This document shows, one piece after another, positions 44,940 through 58,469 of a stretch of DNA of 64,000 nt. A program made the position numbers and the translations under genes. Numbering within the stretch: position 1 is the first letter of the stretch; each line of letters starts with the position of its first letter. The stretch is from Cristatella mucedo. Taxonomy: Eukaryota > Bryozoa > Phylactolaemata > Cristatellidae. The notes below the pieces were generated by a model. That model made no database searches and had not been told where the DNA came from. It saw nothing but the letters and a program-made list of their open reading frames with translations. The stretch covers positions 107,501 to 171,500 of the forward strand of contig WPIO01000079.1 in the NCBI GenBank assembly GCA_009760855.2, in the 5' to 3' direction.

Positions 44940-45290
44940 CAATGGCCGCCTGGCTTGTGGGAATTGCTGAGGCAGTTGCACTGCTCAGCGGAAGTTGCAA
45001 TACTCATCGCACAACTCGCTGTCACCGTTTGCACTCGACGAGCAGCTGGCATTTTGCAGCCTGCAACGCATCGGTCCTTGACGACAGCAGGCTCGTGTCG
45101 GCCGAGTGTCGTGGCGCCTGCCTGAGGACAACGGACGGCTTGGCTTACTGCTTTGCCGGCACGGAGTGCAGCGCCACGTACAGCCTGACTGCAAGGACCA
45201 CGTGGACCGGCAACTGTTTGTGCCAGCTCGGCCGCCTCGATGAGAACAGCAGTCAGTTTAGCTGTGCCTGGAGCGTGCCACCTCCCACGC
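44940..45290 (+). CDS. Cysteine-rich ectodomain exon, unknown membrane protein
   Basis: Product not recognised. A strong pyrimidine tract (CTCTTCCTCCTCGTCATCATCG) precedes AG at 44,938-44,939, and the donor is ACGC|GTGAGT. Phase 1 at both ends, as is usual for extracellular modules. It encodes 117 residues with ten Cys in the second part: CNTHRTTRCHRLHSTSSWHF, SAECRGACLRTTDGLAYCFA, GTECSATYSL and NCLCQLGRL. There are two N-glycosylation sites (NAS, NSS). An ATG at 44,942 opens AAWLVGIAEAVALLSGS, a weak signal-peptide candidate. The phase-compatible next exon encodes a transmembrane helix. A long antisense frame (294 codons, 44,936-45,820) overlaps. The C-x3-C spacing loosely recalls PAN or WSC modules, but I cannot assign a family. 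Confidence 0.5.
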
Positions 45291-46971
45291 GTGAGTGACC
45301 ACCGCCGCTGCAGCAGCCGCAGCTTCGCACGCTTTGCTGGGGTCGCGTGCGTGCATGCGCCTGAGCGCCCAGCACTTGCCACGCGTGGCGCACCGCTTGG
45401 TGCACTTGGTGCCTTAGCGGATGTATTCTTAGTGTGGAATGAAAAGAGAAAAGGGAGAGAGAGAATGCGGAGATCTCCTGCCACACAACCGGGTCCTCGC
45501 ATAGGCCGGTAGAGCCGCTTTAGGTGGCCAGGTACGATGCGCTTCCCATCGCGCTCCCTGACCCATTGACCCCCGTGACCCATTGACCCCCGTGCCCTGC
45601 TCCGAGCCTGGCGCAGGTACTCGGTGCTAAATCGAAACGACACAGCTTTGCATACGCTCCTTTTTGGTAGCTGCTGACGAGACCTCGATCTCATTTGCAT
45701 TGCTTGGAAGCAGAACTGTTTGCCTTTGCAAGACGACGTTACGGTGTCGCAAAGGGACAGCCGGAAGACAGTCGTGCTCCTGTCAGAACGAGCAGCTAAC
45801 TGCTTGTGGACCCTCCTCACTGAGTCATAGTAGTTCCGTTAGGGGAGACACCGCTGTGCCATCTTGCCGCTTGGCGGAAGTTCGCCATCTTGCAGCGTGA
45901 CGGACTTGCTAGCTTTAATTAGTAGAAATTACCTGTTAAAAGAAAAGAGCAGCACCGGGCTCGCTGTAGCCCCTCTCACCCGTGCTATCGTGGCCCCAGT
46001 GAGTGCTAGTGCACTGAGCCTGGTGAGCAGGAAAGTGAGTTTGCTCGGCAAAGTTACATAGAGTAGAACTGAGCGTTGCTACTTTCACGGGAAACGTCTT
46101 GCCAAAGCTGCTGCTGCTGCTGCTCTGGGCATGCTCACCCGAAATCTTGGCCGAAGCCTTTGTTACAGCTGCAGTCAGTTTTTCTTTTTCTTGCACGGGC
46201 GATCACTGTTCAGCGATACGCCAATGCAGCGCAGCACTGCATGATGCTTTGAGCGCTCGGAGACGAAGCTACTCCTAGAGCTCTCTAGCCGACATCCAGG
46301 CGACTTCTGACCGAGGGCCTTCTGGCTCTGCCCCAGACTACTATCTCATAAAGTGGCTTCACCAGCAGCGGCTGCCCCCCCCCCGTGGCCTCACAAGGCT
46401 GCGGCAAGGCCTCGGCACGGTGGTCACGCGGTCGTTGCAGGTTGTTGCTGCGTCCTGCTGGTGAAGAATGCTGATGGAATAAATCGGGCACATTGAGGAA
46501 TGGCCGTGTGCCGATACAGTACTGGGGTACGCAAGTGGCTGCTTTGGTGTCAGGTCGATTTTCGAGTCTCAGCCAAGTAGTCTCCCCTAGAGTAGCGGGG
46601 TTACCCCCTCCCTTGCCGCTGCAGCTAGACGCACCACTAAGCGTGGCTCTCTTGGCTTGCTGTCTTTAAGTAGCCTCCTTTGCAGTAGCCGCCACTTTGG
46701 CGTGCCTGCCGCCTCTGCTGGTTCAAGCTTGCGGTTCCGTCGCACTAGATGCAAGTGAGGCATTCGCAGTGCGTGCACGCACCTGATTGAGGTGCTCGCA
46801 GGTATTTAGCTACGCTACGAGGCTGTAGACGCGAGGCTCTGCCATGGTCACGCAGTCGCGAGCCGCCTTTGCTGCCGTCACCTCGTGCCACTGCCGGTCT
46901 TCTACTGATGCTGCCACGGAAGAAGCCACCTGCGCGCAAAGGAGGTGGCAAAAGTGGCTTTCCCCAGCTTC

Positions 46972-46973
<2 letters not shown>

Positions 46974-47026
<53 letters not shown>

Positions 47027-47200
47027 GGAGAGAGAGAGAGAGAGAGAGAGAGACACACACACACAGAGTGTAAAAAGAGATAGAAACAGCAAGAAAGAGC
47101 AGGGAAAGACACAGAGCAAGGAAGACAGTGAGCAAGGGAGAGCTGCCGGCAACACGAGAGGGAGACAGAGAGAGAGAGAGAGAGAGAGAAAGGGCTGGAA
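46974..47200 (+). repeat. GA-rich microsatellite
   Basis: A pure (GA)n core at 46,974-47,054 is followed by CA units and GA-rich sequence to about 47,190. Confidence 0.95.
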
Positions 47201-47784
47201 TGTTCCGTGATTGCTGTCGAACATCTAGTCACAAAGCTATGTTACCAAGCCACGTGTTCAAGCCCTAGCCTTGCATGGAATTGGATCTACTATGGCTGAG
47301 GTCTTCATGTAGAGGCAAGGTAGCGACCTCACAAACACACACACACACACAGACACACACACACACACTCACTCACACTCACTTTGAGCCACAATGCACC
47401 GAAAATGTTGTTCTTCGCAGGTTGTTCGGTTAGGTGTCACTGCTACCAGTGTAGGTCAAAGGGCATCAATAGAACTGCTGCTAGCTGCATGCGCAGCCTT
47501 TGCGGCATTCAATCTCCCTAGCTGATACTAGGCCTGTGGGAATTACGAATTTCTCATCGGGGGCCGTTTTCACGGCAGATTTAGAAAGTCGAGCATTAGC
47601 TTTGTAATCTTACTTTGACACCACAAAAGTGCAAAGCAAATGAAGGCTTTTGGAGGGCTACTCCATGCTGTCTTGCTGATTAGTAGGTCCAATAGTACAG
47701 CTTTATGTGTTTAGCAGTAAACGACTTGATTCCAAAAGTAACCTACCGTATCACGTTGTGGATCAGCTCCTGACACACTTCTAT

Positions 47785-47822
47785 GGCACTGTCTTTGTCT
47801 CTCTCTCTCCCTCTCTCTCCCT

Positions 47823-47878
<56 letters not shown>

Positions 47879-47985
47879 CGTCTCTCTCTCTCTCTCTCTC
47901 TCTCTCTTCCCGTCTCTCTCTCTCTCTCTGTCTGTCTGTCTGTCTTTCTCTGTCTCAGTCTCAGTCTCTGTCTGTGTGTGTGTGT

Positions 47986-48076
<91 letters not shown>

Positions 48077-48110
48077 CCCTCTCTCTCTCTCTCTCTTTCT
48101 CTGTCTGCTG
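47785..48110 (+). repeat. CT-rich microsatellite, about 325 bp
   Basis: Nearly pure CT blocks (47,822-47,874; 47,991-48,071) are separated by CCCGTCTCT, GTCT and GTGT units. Confidence 0.96.
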
Positions 48111-48476
48111 GTTTGCCATCAAGTCTAGCGGCTGGCTTGCAAGGAAACTCGGAGGCACCGCTCTTCACGCTCGTGAAAACAAAAGGAGATGGCCGTGCGC
48201 AAGCACGAGACAGGAGACGTCCCGTCCACATGACCTAATCAGCCGGTAGGCTCGCGATGAGCTGGCATACCCAAGCGCGCCCTCAGACGGGAGGCAGGTG
48301 CTTGAGCGAGCTCGCGATTTAGATATGTTGCGTCACAGCATCACATGTGAGCCCATCAAGCCGGCGGCAGCGTGAGCTGAGGCTGCCGCCGTAGCGCCGT
48401 GCCAGGGGGCTCGATCGCTTGGCGGCGGCAGCGTGTGACTTGGGCGGCAAGCAGCTTCCCGGCGTTGCCAGCATTG

Positions 48477-48538
<62 letters not shown>

Positions 48539-48539
48539 G
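48477..48539 (+). repeat. (CT)n microsatellite
   Basis: Uninterrupted CT, about 60 bp. Confidence 0.97.
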
Positions 48540-48776
48540 CTCGGTGGCATCGTGCATCCGTGAGACCGTGTGAGTGCCTGCCTGTGTGTGCCTATGTCAA
48601 GCTCACCATCGCCAGGGCTCAGCCAGCGCTGCCATGTCTCTCTGGCAGCAGTGTGACGACGGTTTTGAGAGTTTGCTAGTTTGTTCCGGCTGCTGCACTC
48701 ACCACTGCCGAAGCAGCAGCAGCAGCACTCGGCCAGGTCGGCACGCCACGTCACGTCACGTGCTTGCCGTTAGCAG

Positions 48777-48992
48777 CTCCAGCATCGTCTCAGATCATCG
48801 CCCCACTGCCACTGCCACCACCGACACTGCCACCGGCACTGCCACCAACAGCTTCCAGCGTGTCGTCGGAGACTGGGAGCAGCGTTGCAATCATAAGTGG
48901 ATGCATGGCCGGCACCGCCATTGTCACGGCAGCACTTACCGTGCTGCTTGTGCTTAGAAGGTCACAGAGGCCAAAGGCTTCCAATGCCAAAG
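48777..48992 (+). CDS. Pro-rich stalk and transmembrane exon
   Basis: Acceptor GTTAGCAG|CT, donor GCCAAAG|GTCAGA; phase 1 at both ends, 72 codons. The start PASSQIIAPLPLPPPTLPPA is a Pro-rich stalk. The stretch VAIISGCMAGTAIVTAALTV followed by LLVL is a membrane span of about 24 residues. RRSQRPK just after it is a basic stop-transfer signal, so the N-terminus is predicted outside. It joins the Cys-rich exon (C|CT gives Pro) and the next exon (G|GC gives Gly) without breaking frame. The product is unknown, but the topology signal is strong. Confidence 0.6.
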
Positions 48993-48999
48993 GTCAGAA

Positions 49000-50214
49000 C
49001 GCAGGCTTCTGCCTTCGACCTTTGCCTGCTCTCAGCTGCTTCGACCTTTGCCTGCTCTCAGCTGCTCTGCTTGCCTGCTATTGATTCACAAAGCAGCAGC
49101 CCCCTGCTCACCTGCCCCTTCCCTGGGGGGTGGGTCATATTCCCCCTCTCGCCTGTGTGGTCTCACCCCTCACCCCCACCCTGCCTGCGGCGCGTCTGAC
49201 TACTGGTCTCGCGAGACTGCCAGTCGCTCGGGTGCCCGCCCATCGCTCGATGGCCCTGACCTCGAGCTCACTTTGCTCTGGTCATCGCCTGCTGAATGCA
49301 TTCGGCATGTCTGGGCGTTGGCCGCATCTCGTGGGTGGACGCCTATTATTAGGCTCCCACCCCAGATCAGCTAGGGCGATGGATAAGCTGGGTGGCACGG
49401 TACGATGCGCCTGTAGACTTGAGATCTTTGATGTCGGTCAACTTCCATACAGGAAATGTGTCCACGAGGCCGAATCTCCTGCTAGCAAGGAAGTCCCAAG
49501 GTATGGCTAGAATTGCTGACTTTGCCTTAACAATTGGAAGTGCAGTAGTGAGAAGCCTGTCGACCACTGGCAATTTGGAAGGTCAATAAGGCCTATGGCT
49601 TCCAATGCCAAAGGTCAGGGTTCAGGTAAGGCCTGGATGCCCTTTTTAACACCCCCCCCCCGAGTGTTAATTAGCTTCCGAAGACAGTCTCAGCAGCCTG
49701 CATAGTTTTGTTAGATCCCTATCTAGTATTAGGGCTGCCAACCGTAGTTGCTAGCAGAATACAGTATTAGCTATCTGGTTGTCTGTAGGCTAAACTACTT
49801 AAACTTAGTGGTTGCAAGGCCTCCAAAAAAGTATTCAGCCATCTGCTGGTGCTTCATATATTCATATATTCATATAATGCCACTGTGTCGGAATTTAAAT
49901 ACCAAAGAAAAATTCAACCACGTGTCGTTTTAGCTTTAGGAGTGCTGTGCTGCGATGGCTCCCATTCCCAGCGCCGATGCAAAGGGCATTTCGTACGCTA
50001 AAATAGCAATAATGCATCTTCTGTGTAGTGCCCTAAGAGAACTGAATCTCTATAAAGGCACTGTGCAACTCCCTGCCAGAGAATCGGTACCCATGGGTTA
50101 ATGGCATGCACGGCATCAAGCATGGGATCAAGCAGACAACTGTCACGCTTAGGCCAGCATGCTAAAGCAAACATGAAGACACTCACGGCCACCATTAAGA
50201 TCTCTAGCCATCAG
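49000..50214. other. Intronic spacer with small repeats
   Basis: A 26-bp tandem repeat (TTCGACCTTTGCCTGCTC core) lies at about 49,013-49,068. A poly-C run lies near 49,652. A decayed LINE/SINE hairpin tail in reverse (TGCCCTAAGAGAACTGAATCTC) is at about 50,030-50,065. Confidence 0.6.
49578..49618 (+). repeat. Second copy of the transmembrane exon's 3' end
   Basis: 41 bp matching 48,957-48,997 at 36 positions, including the donor GCCAAAG|GTCAG. In the same codon register it reads RSIRPMASNAK, compared with RSQRPKASNAK in the exon. The spacing is 621 bp. Confidence 0.85.
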
Positions 50215-50745
50215 CACAGGTTTTGTCGCTCACTTTTAGGTCCCTTCATTCTATGGCTCCAGCCTATTTGTCAGATCTACTCCCCCACCAGGCCAAGCAT
50301 CGTACCACCCGCTTTTCGGAATCCAAAAGTCTACCAATACCTCGTACAAACCTCAAATCCTTTGGAGACTGTGCATTTAGTTTGTATGCTCCTAAAGCCT
50401 GGAACTGCCTCCCGACTTGCGTCAGAACATCCCCTGACTTGACCACATTTAAAAAGAACTTGAAAACACACCTATTTAGGACAGCATTTAGTGGGTCCCT
50501 GTGATTCGTCCTTCACGTGGTTATGCGTGCTGACACTGTGCATGTTGCCACTAACCATATTTGCATGCTGACCTTGTGCATGTCACCCCTAACCATGTTA
50601 TTCATTTTGTTTGTTTATCAAGCATGATATTACTCGCCATTTAATTGCATTTCCTTTATACGCAAATGTAAAGCGCCTAGAAAGAGATTGAGTTCTCTGA
50701 GGGCGCTTTATCAAGTGCATTATTATTATTTTTATTATATTATTA
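50215..50745 (+). mobile_element. LINE A 3' copy
   Basis: The 93-codon frame (50,223-50,504) has LTFRSLHSMAPAYLSDLLPH and LYAPKAWNCLPTCVRTSPDL. The 3' UTR, hairpin AAAGCGCCTAGAAAGAG...GGGCGCTTT and (ATT)n tail are all intact. Confidence 0.92.
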
Positions 50746-50892
50746 GCACACAGTTAGTCATGCACACATACATAATGCATAGCACACTGGAACGAAAAAC
50801 AGACCAGTTCACTGGGGTAAAGGAAAGCTGACCAGAACTAAAAGGCTTTTAGGGGAGACGTGAATAATGTCAAGTCATTGCAGGTAGTGACA

Positions 50893-52970
50893 GTAATAAT
50901 ATAAATAATAATAATAATACATTTGTATAGCAGCCTCGGATAACTTAATCTCTTTCTAGGCACTTTACATGTGCTGTGAAGGAAGCATGATCAAATGGCT
51001 ACTGGTAACATGTACAATGTCAGAAAGCATAGCATGATTAGAGATGACATGCACAGGGTCAACTTGTAAATATGATTAGTGGCAGCATGCACAGTGTCAG
51101 CATGCATAAGCGCACGCAGTACGAAGAGTCACAGCGAGGTCTAGAGTTTAGAGTTCCAGGCTTTAGTACGAATCACTAACCTCCTTTGTCTCCTAAGGGT
51201 TTTAGGTTTGTATGAGGTATAGCTAAACGATTAGATTCAGAAAAGTGTGTGGTACTATGCCTAGCCTTGTAGGAGAGTCGTTCTGATAGGTATAAAGCCA
51301 AGCCAGAGAATGAAGGGACCTACAAGTGAGTGACAGACCCTGGAAGTCGATGCGTTGCTCGACTGCGAGCCAGCCCAGGTCGGCTAGGAGTGATGTGGTG
51401 TGGCAATTGCGACGCTTACGACAGACAAGCCTAGCTGCGGAGTTTTCACCAACTGTAAGCGCCTGATTGCACAGGCCGGTCGACTAGCAAGCAAAGAATT
51501 AGAGAAGGGAGGGCATGTTACAAGGGCATGGACCAATTTGGATGTAGTATCCCTGCCAGAATTTTAGCAATGTGATATAGTTGAAATAGGCAGACTTGAT
51601 TATAGTTCTGGTGGTGTGGTCAGTGAAAGGTCACTTTGGAACATGACACCTAGATTTTGTGCAGATTCAACAGGAGATATGCTTGCAGAGCAGATTGTAA
51701 CTGTTAAGTGTTCAAATTTCCGAGTCAAACTTGGCTTTCCTACTATTTAGTTGGTTTTGTCTTCATCCAATTTGAAAACGTTTGCTGTCATCCATGTGCA
51801 GAGGTCAGCAATACATGCAGCAAGCGAGTTTGAGAGAGAATTCGGCTCGAGCTTGAGGGCTGGGCTGGATCAAAGGAAATGTACAACTGAGTGCCATCTG
51901 CACATGTAGAAAAGTGAAAGCCCTAACCGTGCTTGGCGCTCACATCGGCAAGTGGGAGAGTATAAACTTTGAAAATAAATAGACCATGCATAGAGGTAGG
52001 ACCTAGACCAATGTAGTGATGTGCCAGTGATGCCCGGGTGAGATGAGAGGTGCTGCTTGAGAAGGACTTGGTGATCAGTAGCATCAAATGCTGCCGAAAG
52101 ATCAAGCGCAGCAAGCAGAGAGACTTAATCTAAGTCTGAATTTCTGTGAAGGTCCTTATACACCCGAAGCAATACTGAGTCTGTGGAATGATTAGCTCTA
52201 AGATCAGACTCTAACTTATTAGCTAGGTTTGAAGTTTTGGTGTAAGAGTTTGGCTGTCTGCCAAAACTCATTCCAGTGTCTTTGATAAGAGCAGTAGAAA
52301 GGTGACAAGAAGCTGCTCAAGTGCTCTTGATCGAGTGTTGCTTCTTAGTTACTGGCCTGACTACAGCCTTGAGGCCCGCAGCCGTCGTATGGAGGCCACG
52401 GCCGTCTATGCATCGCTGAAGCAGGACAGTGGGAATAGGGTCTAGCGGACTAGTGGTCTTCTTTGATTAGAGATGAATTTCGGGATGAGGTCACTCATGG
52501 CCTACTCGACTGTAGAACGCGGCAGGTGCTGCACGGAATAGTGTGGACAGAGCCGTGGGAGTCATGCGGGGAGTCTTGTGGGAGGCATGTGGGGTTGTTT
52601 TTGAGGGACATGATTCCAGGAGGGGATGCTGCTACCTTAGGGAAGGACTCTCTGATCTTGTCCATCTTGCTGACGAAAAAGCTAGAGAAGCAGCCAGCTT
52701 GATCGCCACAAGGATGTCAAGCTAAGGAGCTAACCTGGGAGCAGTTGAAGAGATGATTGATCTTGATATAAGCATTTTTGGATTGAGCATATGTGATTCA
52801 ACAATATTTTCTTATAGAAGCTAGATTTGGCCTTCCCTATGATCGATTGGTGCGGTCTATGGTAGTCCTCGTATGCCTGTCGATAAATAGTCAGTCCTAA
52901 TCTTTTGTGCGTTTTCTCAAGCTTTCGATTAGTAGACCTTGCTAGTTTAATGTCTGTGGTAATACACAAG
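50893..52970 (-). mobile_element. LINE A long decayed copy
   Basis: Reverse orientation. The ATA tail and hairpin (50,893-50,965) and 3' UTR are followed by decayed C-terminal region and RT (YTLPLADVSAKHG near 51,925), then linker sequence reaching about 52,970 (SFYKKIL, YRQAYEDYHRPHQ). It has many stops and frameshifts. Confidence 0.8.
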
Positions 52971-54385
<1,415 letters not shown>

Positions 54386-54530
54386 CGCGCTGGTTTGACC
54401 CAGTGGTTAAGGTGCTCTCCCCGACCTGGCCATGGTCGCGGGCTCGAGCCCCGTGGCATATGTGAAGTGCCTGAATAGAGATTAAGTTCTCTCGAGGCAC
54501 TATGCAAATACAAATGAAACATAAATCGGT
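54386..54530 (+). mobile_element. SINE-2 copy, best preserved
   Basis: GCTGGTTTGACCCAGTGGTTAAGGTGCTC (A-box-like head), GTCGCGGGCTCGAGCCCC (box B), GGCATATGTGAAGTGCCTGA and the hairpin AGAGATTAAGTTCTCTCGAGGCACT. The tRNA-like head could not be matched to a specific tRNA. Confidence 0.85.
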
Positions 54531-54534
54531 TCTG

Positions 54535-55074
54535 CTTTTGCTCACTTTTAGGTTCCTACCTTTCTAGCTCCGGCCTACCTATCAAGAATACTTCCACTCA
54601 TTAAAAAATCGATGCTGAACCATTAGAACTTGAGCAACTTCTGCCCAGTCTCCCTGTTATCGTTCTTACCAAAAACACTCAACTCAGCTGTGGCAGATCA
54701 GTTGAAGTCTTATACCGAAACTTCAAACCTAGCAAATAAGTTCAGCCAGGTTTTAGAGCTACTCACTCCACTAAGTCAGCACTCCTGTGAATGTTTAACC
54801 ACCTTGTCGGGAACACTGACTTGGACAGAGTTTCTATACTACTTCTGCTTAATCTCTCGGTTGCATTTGGTTCCATTGAGCACCAGGTCACTTGTTCAAT
54901 GCTGGTTATCTCGACTAGACATTCCACTGGCAATTCCATCCCACTGCAATGGTTCAAAGGTCGTATCTCAGTGGGAGATTTCAGAACACTGACATCAATG
55001 AGTGACTGACATCCAGGGAGGCCTTAAAGTAGGGTGTACCCCATGAATCTGTCCTTCGTTTGCTTCTTTTCACA

Positions 55075-55108
<34 letters not shown>

Positions 55109-55121
55109 TAATATATATATA

Positions 55122-55152
<31 letters not shown>

Positions 55153-56180
55153 CCTCCGTCTTGCCTATGTAATTCCTAAGCGAAATCTGGCCTTTCATTC
55201 GTAGATAGCTAGCTGTACACGTGTGCTTTGGTCTCTCCTTCTTGCTTTCCAGCTCATCAAACTTACCTCTGCTCTCTTGCTGCATCTATTGCCATAATTG
55301 CAGGGTAAGAACATTTCACTAATTTAATGATGATAGAACCAGTTTAGTTGCTAAAGGAAAACCTAATGGAACTCAGACATGGACCCTAGCCCTCAAAATG
55401 GGCTCAGCTCCTGAAGTGTCTCCTGAAGTGTCCGCCCAAAAAGTGGTTTTCTTATTCTACTCTGACCTTTCACTCGATGATACATCACCTTCGTTGTTAG
55501 CAAATTTTCTTAAATTGAATGATGATACAACCAACTTACTAGTTATGAGCAAACCAAGTGTGATTCTTAAATTGAAAAGACTATAACGCTTACAATTGGC
55601 TCTGCCAGCATATCTCCTGTTGAATCTACACGAAACCTAGGTTCATGTTCCAAAGTGACCTTTCATCAGACGACCACATCAGCTCAACAGTCAAGTCTGC
55701 CTATTTTCAGCTACATAACATTGCTAAAATTTGGCTTTGTTTAGACAGGGATACCACATCTAAATTGGTCTACGCATTTGTGACACCCGGTCGTGACTTC
55801 TGTAACTCGCTGCTTGCTGGTCTACCGGCTATTGTGCAATCAGGCGCTCACAGCTGGTGCAAAATTCTACAGCAGCCAGGTTTGTCTGTCATGAGCCTCG
55901 AAGTGGCCTCATCTCACCACTTCTCGCCAACCTGGACTGGCTACCAGTCAAGCAACGCATCGATTTCAAGGTTTTGTCACTCACTTTCGTGTTCCTTTAT
56001 TCTTTTGCTCCAGCCTACCTATCAGATCTACTGCCCCACCAGGCCAAGCATTGCACCACCTGCTTTTCGGAATCTAATTGAATACCTATACCTTGTACAA
56101 ATCTCAAATCCTTTGGAGACCGTGCATTTAGTTAGCATGCTCCTAAAGCTTGTAACTCACCCTAGCAACAGTTAGGTCCA
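54535..56180 (+). mobile_element. LINE A decayed copy with TA insert
   Basis: From the linker/RT start (LSNFCPVSLLSFLPKTLNSA) through SDLSSDDHISSTVKSAYFQL to ETVHLVSMLLKL. The frame changes many times. A TA-rich microsatellite (55,075-55,152) interrupts it in the RT region. Confidence 0.85.
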
Positions 56181-56199
56181 CTCATTTCTTGTCTGTCTG

Positions 56200-56764
56200 G
56201 AGAATTTTGGTTTGGTCCAACACGTTGATCATACCACCCATGTCGGTGGGGCCATATTCTAGATCTAGTGATCACTAAGGATATTTTCCCCACTGACATT
56301 TCTGTGTGCCCGCTGATCTTCTCGGATCATTGTTCGGTCTCGTTTACTGTTCCTGCTCCTTTGTACGTTCAGGGTAATGTCGAACTTGTCGAGCGACGTA
56401 ACTGAAAAAGCATTGAATAGACAAGTTTTTGAAATCTGTTTGTGATGCAGGTCTTCTTGATATGCATTCAGAGTCGACCGACAGCCTCAATACCCTCACT
56501 GATGCGATGAACATGACACTCAGGAATGCTCTTGACAAGCATACTCCCGTTCATTCTATCCGTGAACTAAGTCGTTGAGATTCCTTTGAATCTACAAAAA
56601 GACTCCTAAAGACGCACCGGGTTACGTGCAGGCTTGAACGTCGTTTCAAGAAATCGGGGTCTGATGCAGATCTAGTCAATTTCAAGGACTTCCTTCGAGT
56701 TTACTCCTGGAAGCTTAAAAAAGCCAGGGCTTCGTTTTTTACTCGAAAACTGAATTCCTGCCAG
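56200..56764 (+). mobile_element. LINE A endonuclease-end fragment
   Basis: Encodes SDHCSVSFTVPA, DAMNMTLR and SRNRGLMQI-like stretches, matching 22,741-23,050. It shows that LINE A carries an apurinic-type endonuclease domain upstream of its RT. It is broken by stops. Confidence 0.75.
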
Positions 56765-56975
56765 TTCCATGCTACTCACTACCTCAACTGTGCTCTCCTG
56801 ACTCTGCTATGCTTGTCACTTTCTCTCTGTTGCGCGGGACGAAGTCTGTTGGCTACCGTATGCGTACCGAAAGCCGCTTAGGCTGTGAGGGCGCTATACA
56901 AAACGTCTCCTGCATAGCACCCACATTACCTTTGTGGCTGTGTTGAGTTACAGACAAGAGACACGTTAAATTACA
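56765..56975 (+). mobile_element. LINE B 3' fragment
   Basis: CATGCTACTCACTACCTCAACTG through GGCTGTGAGGGCGCTATACAAAAC, ending GTTACAGACAAGAGACACG. Confidence 0.8.
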
Positions 56976-57019
56976 TTACATTTAAAGTCGGGGCACTCGT
57001 ACGAGGCTGGACACTTGTA

Positions 57020-57960
57020 CGGTTTTGTGCAACGTGAAGAAGATAAAGAAGAAGCCGGGTGCCCCCCGGGAAAATGCTACACGATCGAGCCGATCCCGTG
57101 CTACCAATAGGTTTGGAAACACCGTCCTAAAGTTGGACGCCTTAAAGGTGCGTTTTGGTTTGACAAGAGCTCACATTAAAAGTCTCAGCAGAATGCATGC
57201 ATCGTCTGGGAAGGGAGTTAGCGATGACACGGTCAGATGATGATGAGATCTTTAGGTCGGTCTGCATGCTCGAGTTGGAAAGAGAAACCCTCTTCCGTCG
57301 GAAAAGAATACGGTAAGTCGTTTACAGTGGGCTAAGGCTAGAATCCACTGGACACTGCTGACGACTGCGGTTGTGGAGTTGTATGGAGGAAGAAGGTAAA
57401 TTCACACTCTTTCCAAACCGCAAAAGGAGGTTTTACGTGCATCGGCGACCCAACGTAGCCTACTCACCCAATTGCTTGCAGCCATCAGTCAAATTCGAAG
57501 GAAATGATGTCATTGTATGGGGTGCTTCAGAAAATATTGAATCTGAGCCCTGAAAAGCATACTGGGTATCACGACCCAAAACATCTATTTAGACCTTCGA
57601 AAAGTAGGACTCCCGAGTGCAAGTGGCACTTTGTGGACCTGGTTATATTTTCCAGCTGGAAAATTATGCTAAACACATCAACCTCAAAGTTAAATATTTG
57701 TTAGCAACTGATCAGAATTTGGTTACCCTCGTGTGACGGTTATGGACTGGCCAAGTCAGTCTCCTGACCTTAGCCCAATCGAGAATTTGTGGGATGAAAT
57801 CGAGCTACGGTTACGGTAGCTGGCTGTCCGTATCACGACTATTGATGTGCTGTATGTATTTACTTACAACAAGCCTGGAGCAGTACGGAGGCCGATGTTT
57901 GCAAGCATTTGATCAGCTCCGTGCCTGGGCTTATCCGGCAGGTCATTGCAAATAAATGAG
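57020..57960 (+). pseudogene. Tc1-like transposase remnant
   Basis: A cut-and-paste DNA transposase in pieces. The helix-turn-helix part is KKKPGAPRENATRSSRSRAT (57,040 on) then FGLTRAHIK. The catalytic core part is EEEGKFTLFPNRKRRFYVHR then RPNVAYSPNCLQPSVKF and NDVIVWG (57,380-57,520). The C-terminal signature [20 protein letters not shown] is at about 57,740. Several frame changes and stops separate them. Clear terminal inverted repeats were not found. Confidence 0.88.
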
Positions 57961-58469
57961 GTGCAATGCAAACGCTTGATATTTACTCAACATGCCTGTG
58001 AGTAGGGGGCTGTCATGGCAGTGGCTGCCCCAGCCGTCCAGATACTTCTCCGTTTGAGTGCATGTTAACAGCCCAGGAAGGTTTCAGTCTATCGGGGTGC
58101 TATACGAGTGTTTTTTTGTTATAATTATTATTTAATGTTTCTGTAGCATCGGTTAGCATGCACAATCTCGTATCGGTGAATGAAACGAGTGTTGGTCACT
58201 TGACTGGCGGTTCAACCATTTTTCTCTCGGCTGATACTGTCTGGTTGTGGGCCTTCATTGCTGATGCCACCTTTGCTGTCTGCAGCTTTGTGCCACTTAT
58301 CTAGTCGCTCAGTACGCATGCCCCATTTAGGGTTCCTCCACATTGGCTATTCTCTGCCTTCCGACGATGACTAGGCGATGGATCGTGCACAGTTCCGCTG
58401 CGTGCATATTCTTTTACCGCGTTGCACTGCTGCTGTTCTGTGTATGTTCATGCTCGTTCCTGCCCATAG

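Larger units (their letters stand above)
45291..48776 (+). other. Presumed intron of the membrane protein gene
   Basis: Holds GA-rich (46,974-47,200), CA (47,333-47,370) and CT-rich (47,785-48,110; 48,477-48,539) microsatellites, and a 17-bp tandem repeat GACCCATTGACCCCCGT at about 45,559-45,595. Open frames here are mostly repeat-derived. No further exon is supported. Confidence 0.5.

Noticed and set aside
44936-45820. Minus-strand open frame of 294 codons
   Set aside because: It is antisense to the better-supported ectodomain exon, has biased Ala/Arg/Ser composition from GC-rich DNA and no recognised domain.
58090-58115. Right terminal inverted repeat of the Tc1-like element
   Set aside because: Only an eight-base match (CACTCGTA) to the left side near 56,995; too short to support.
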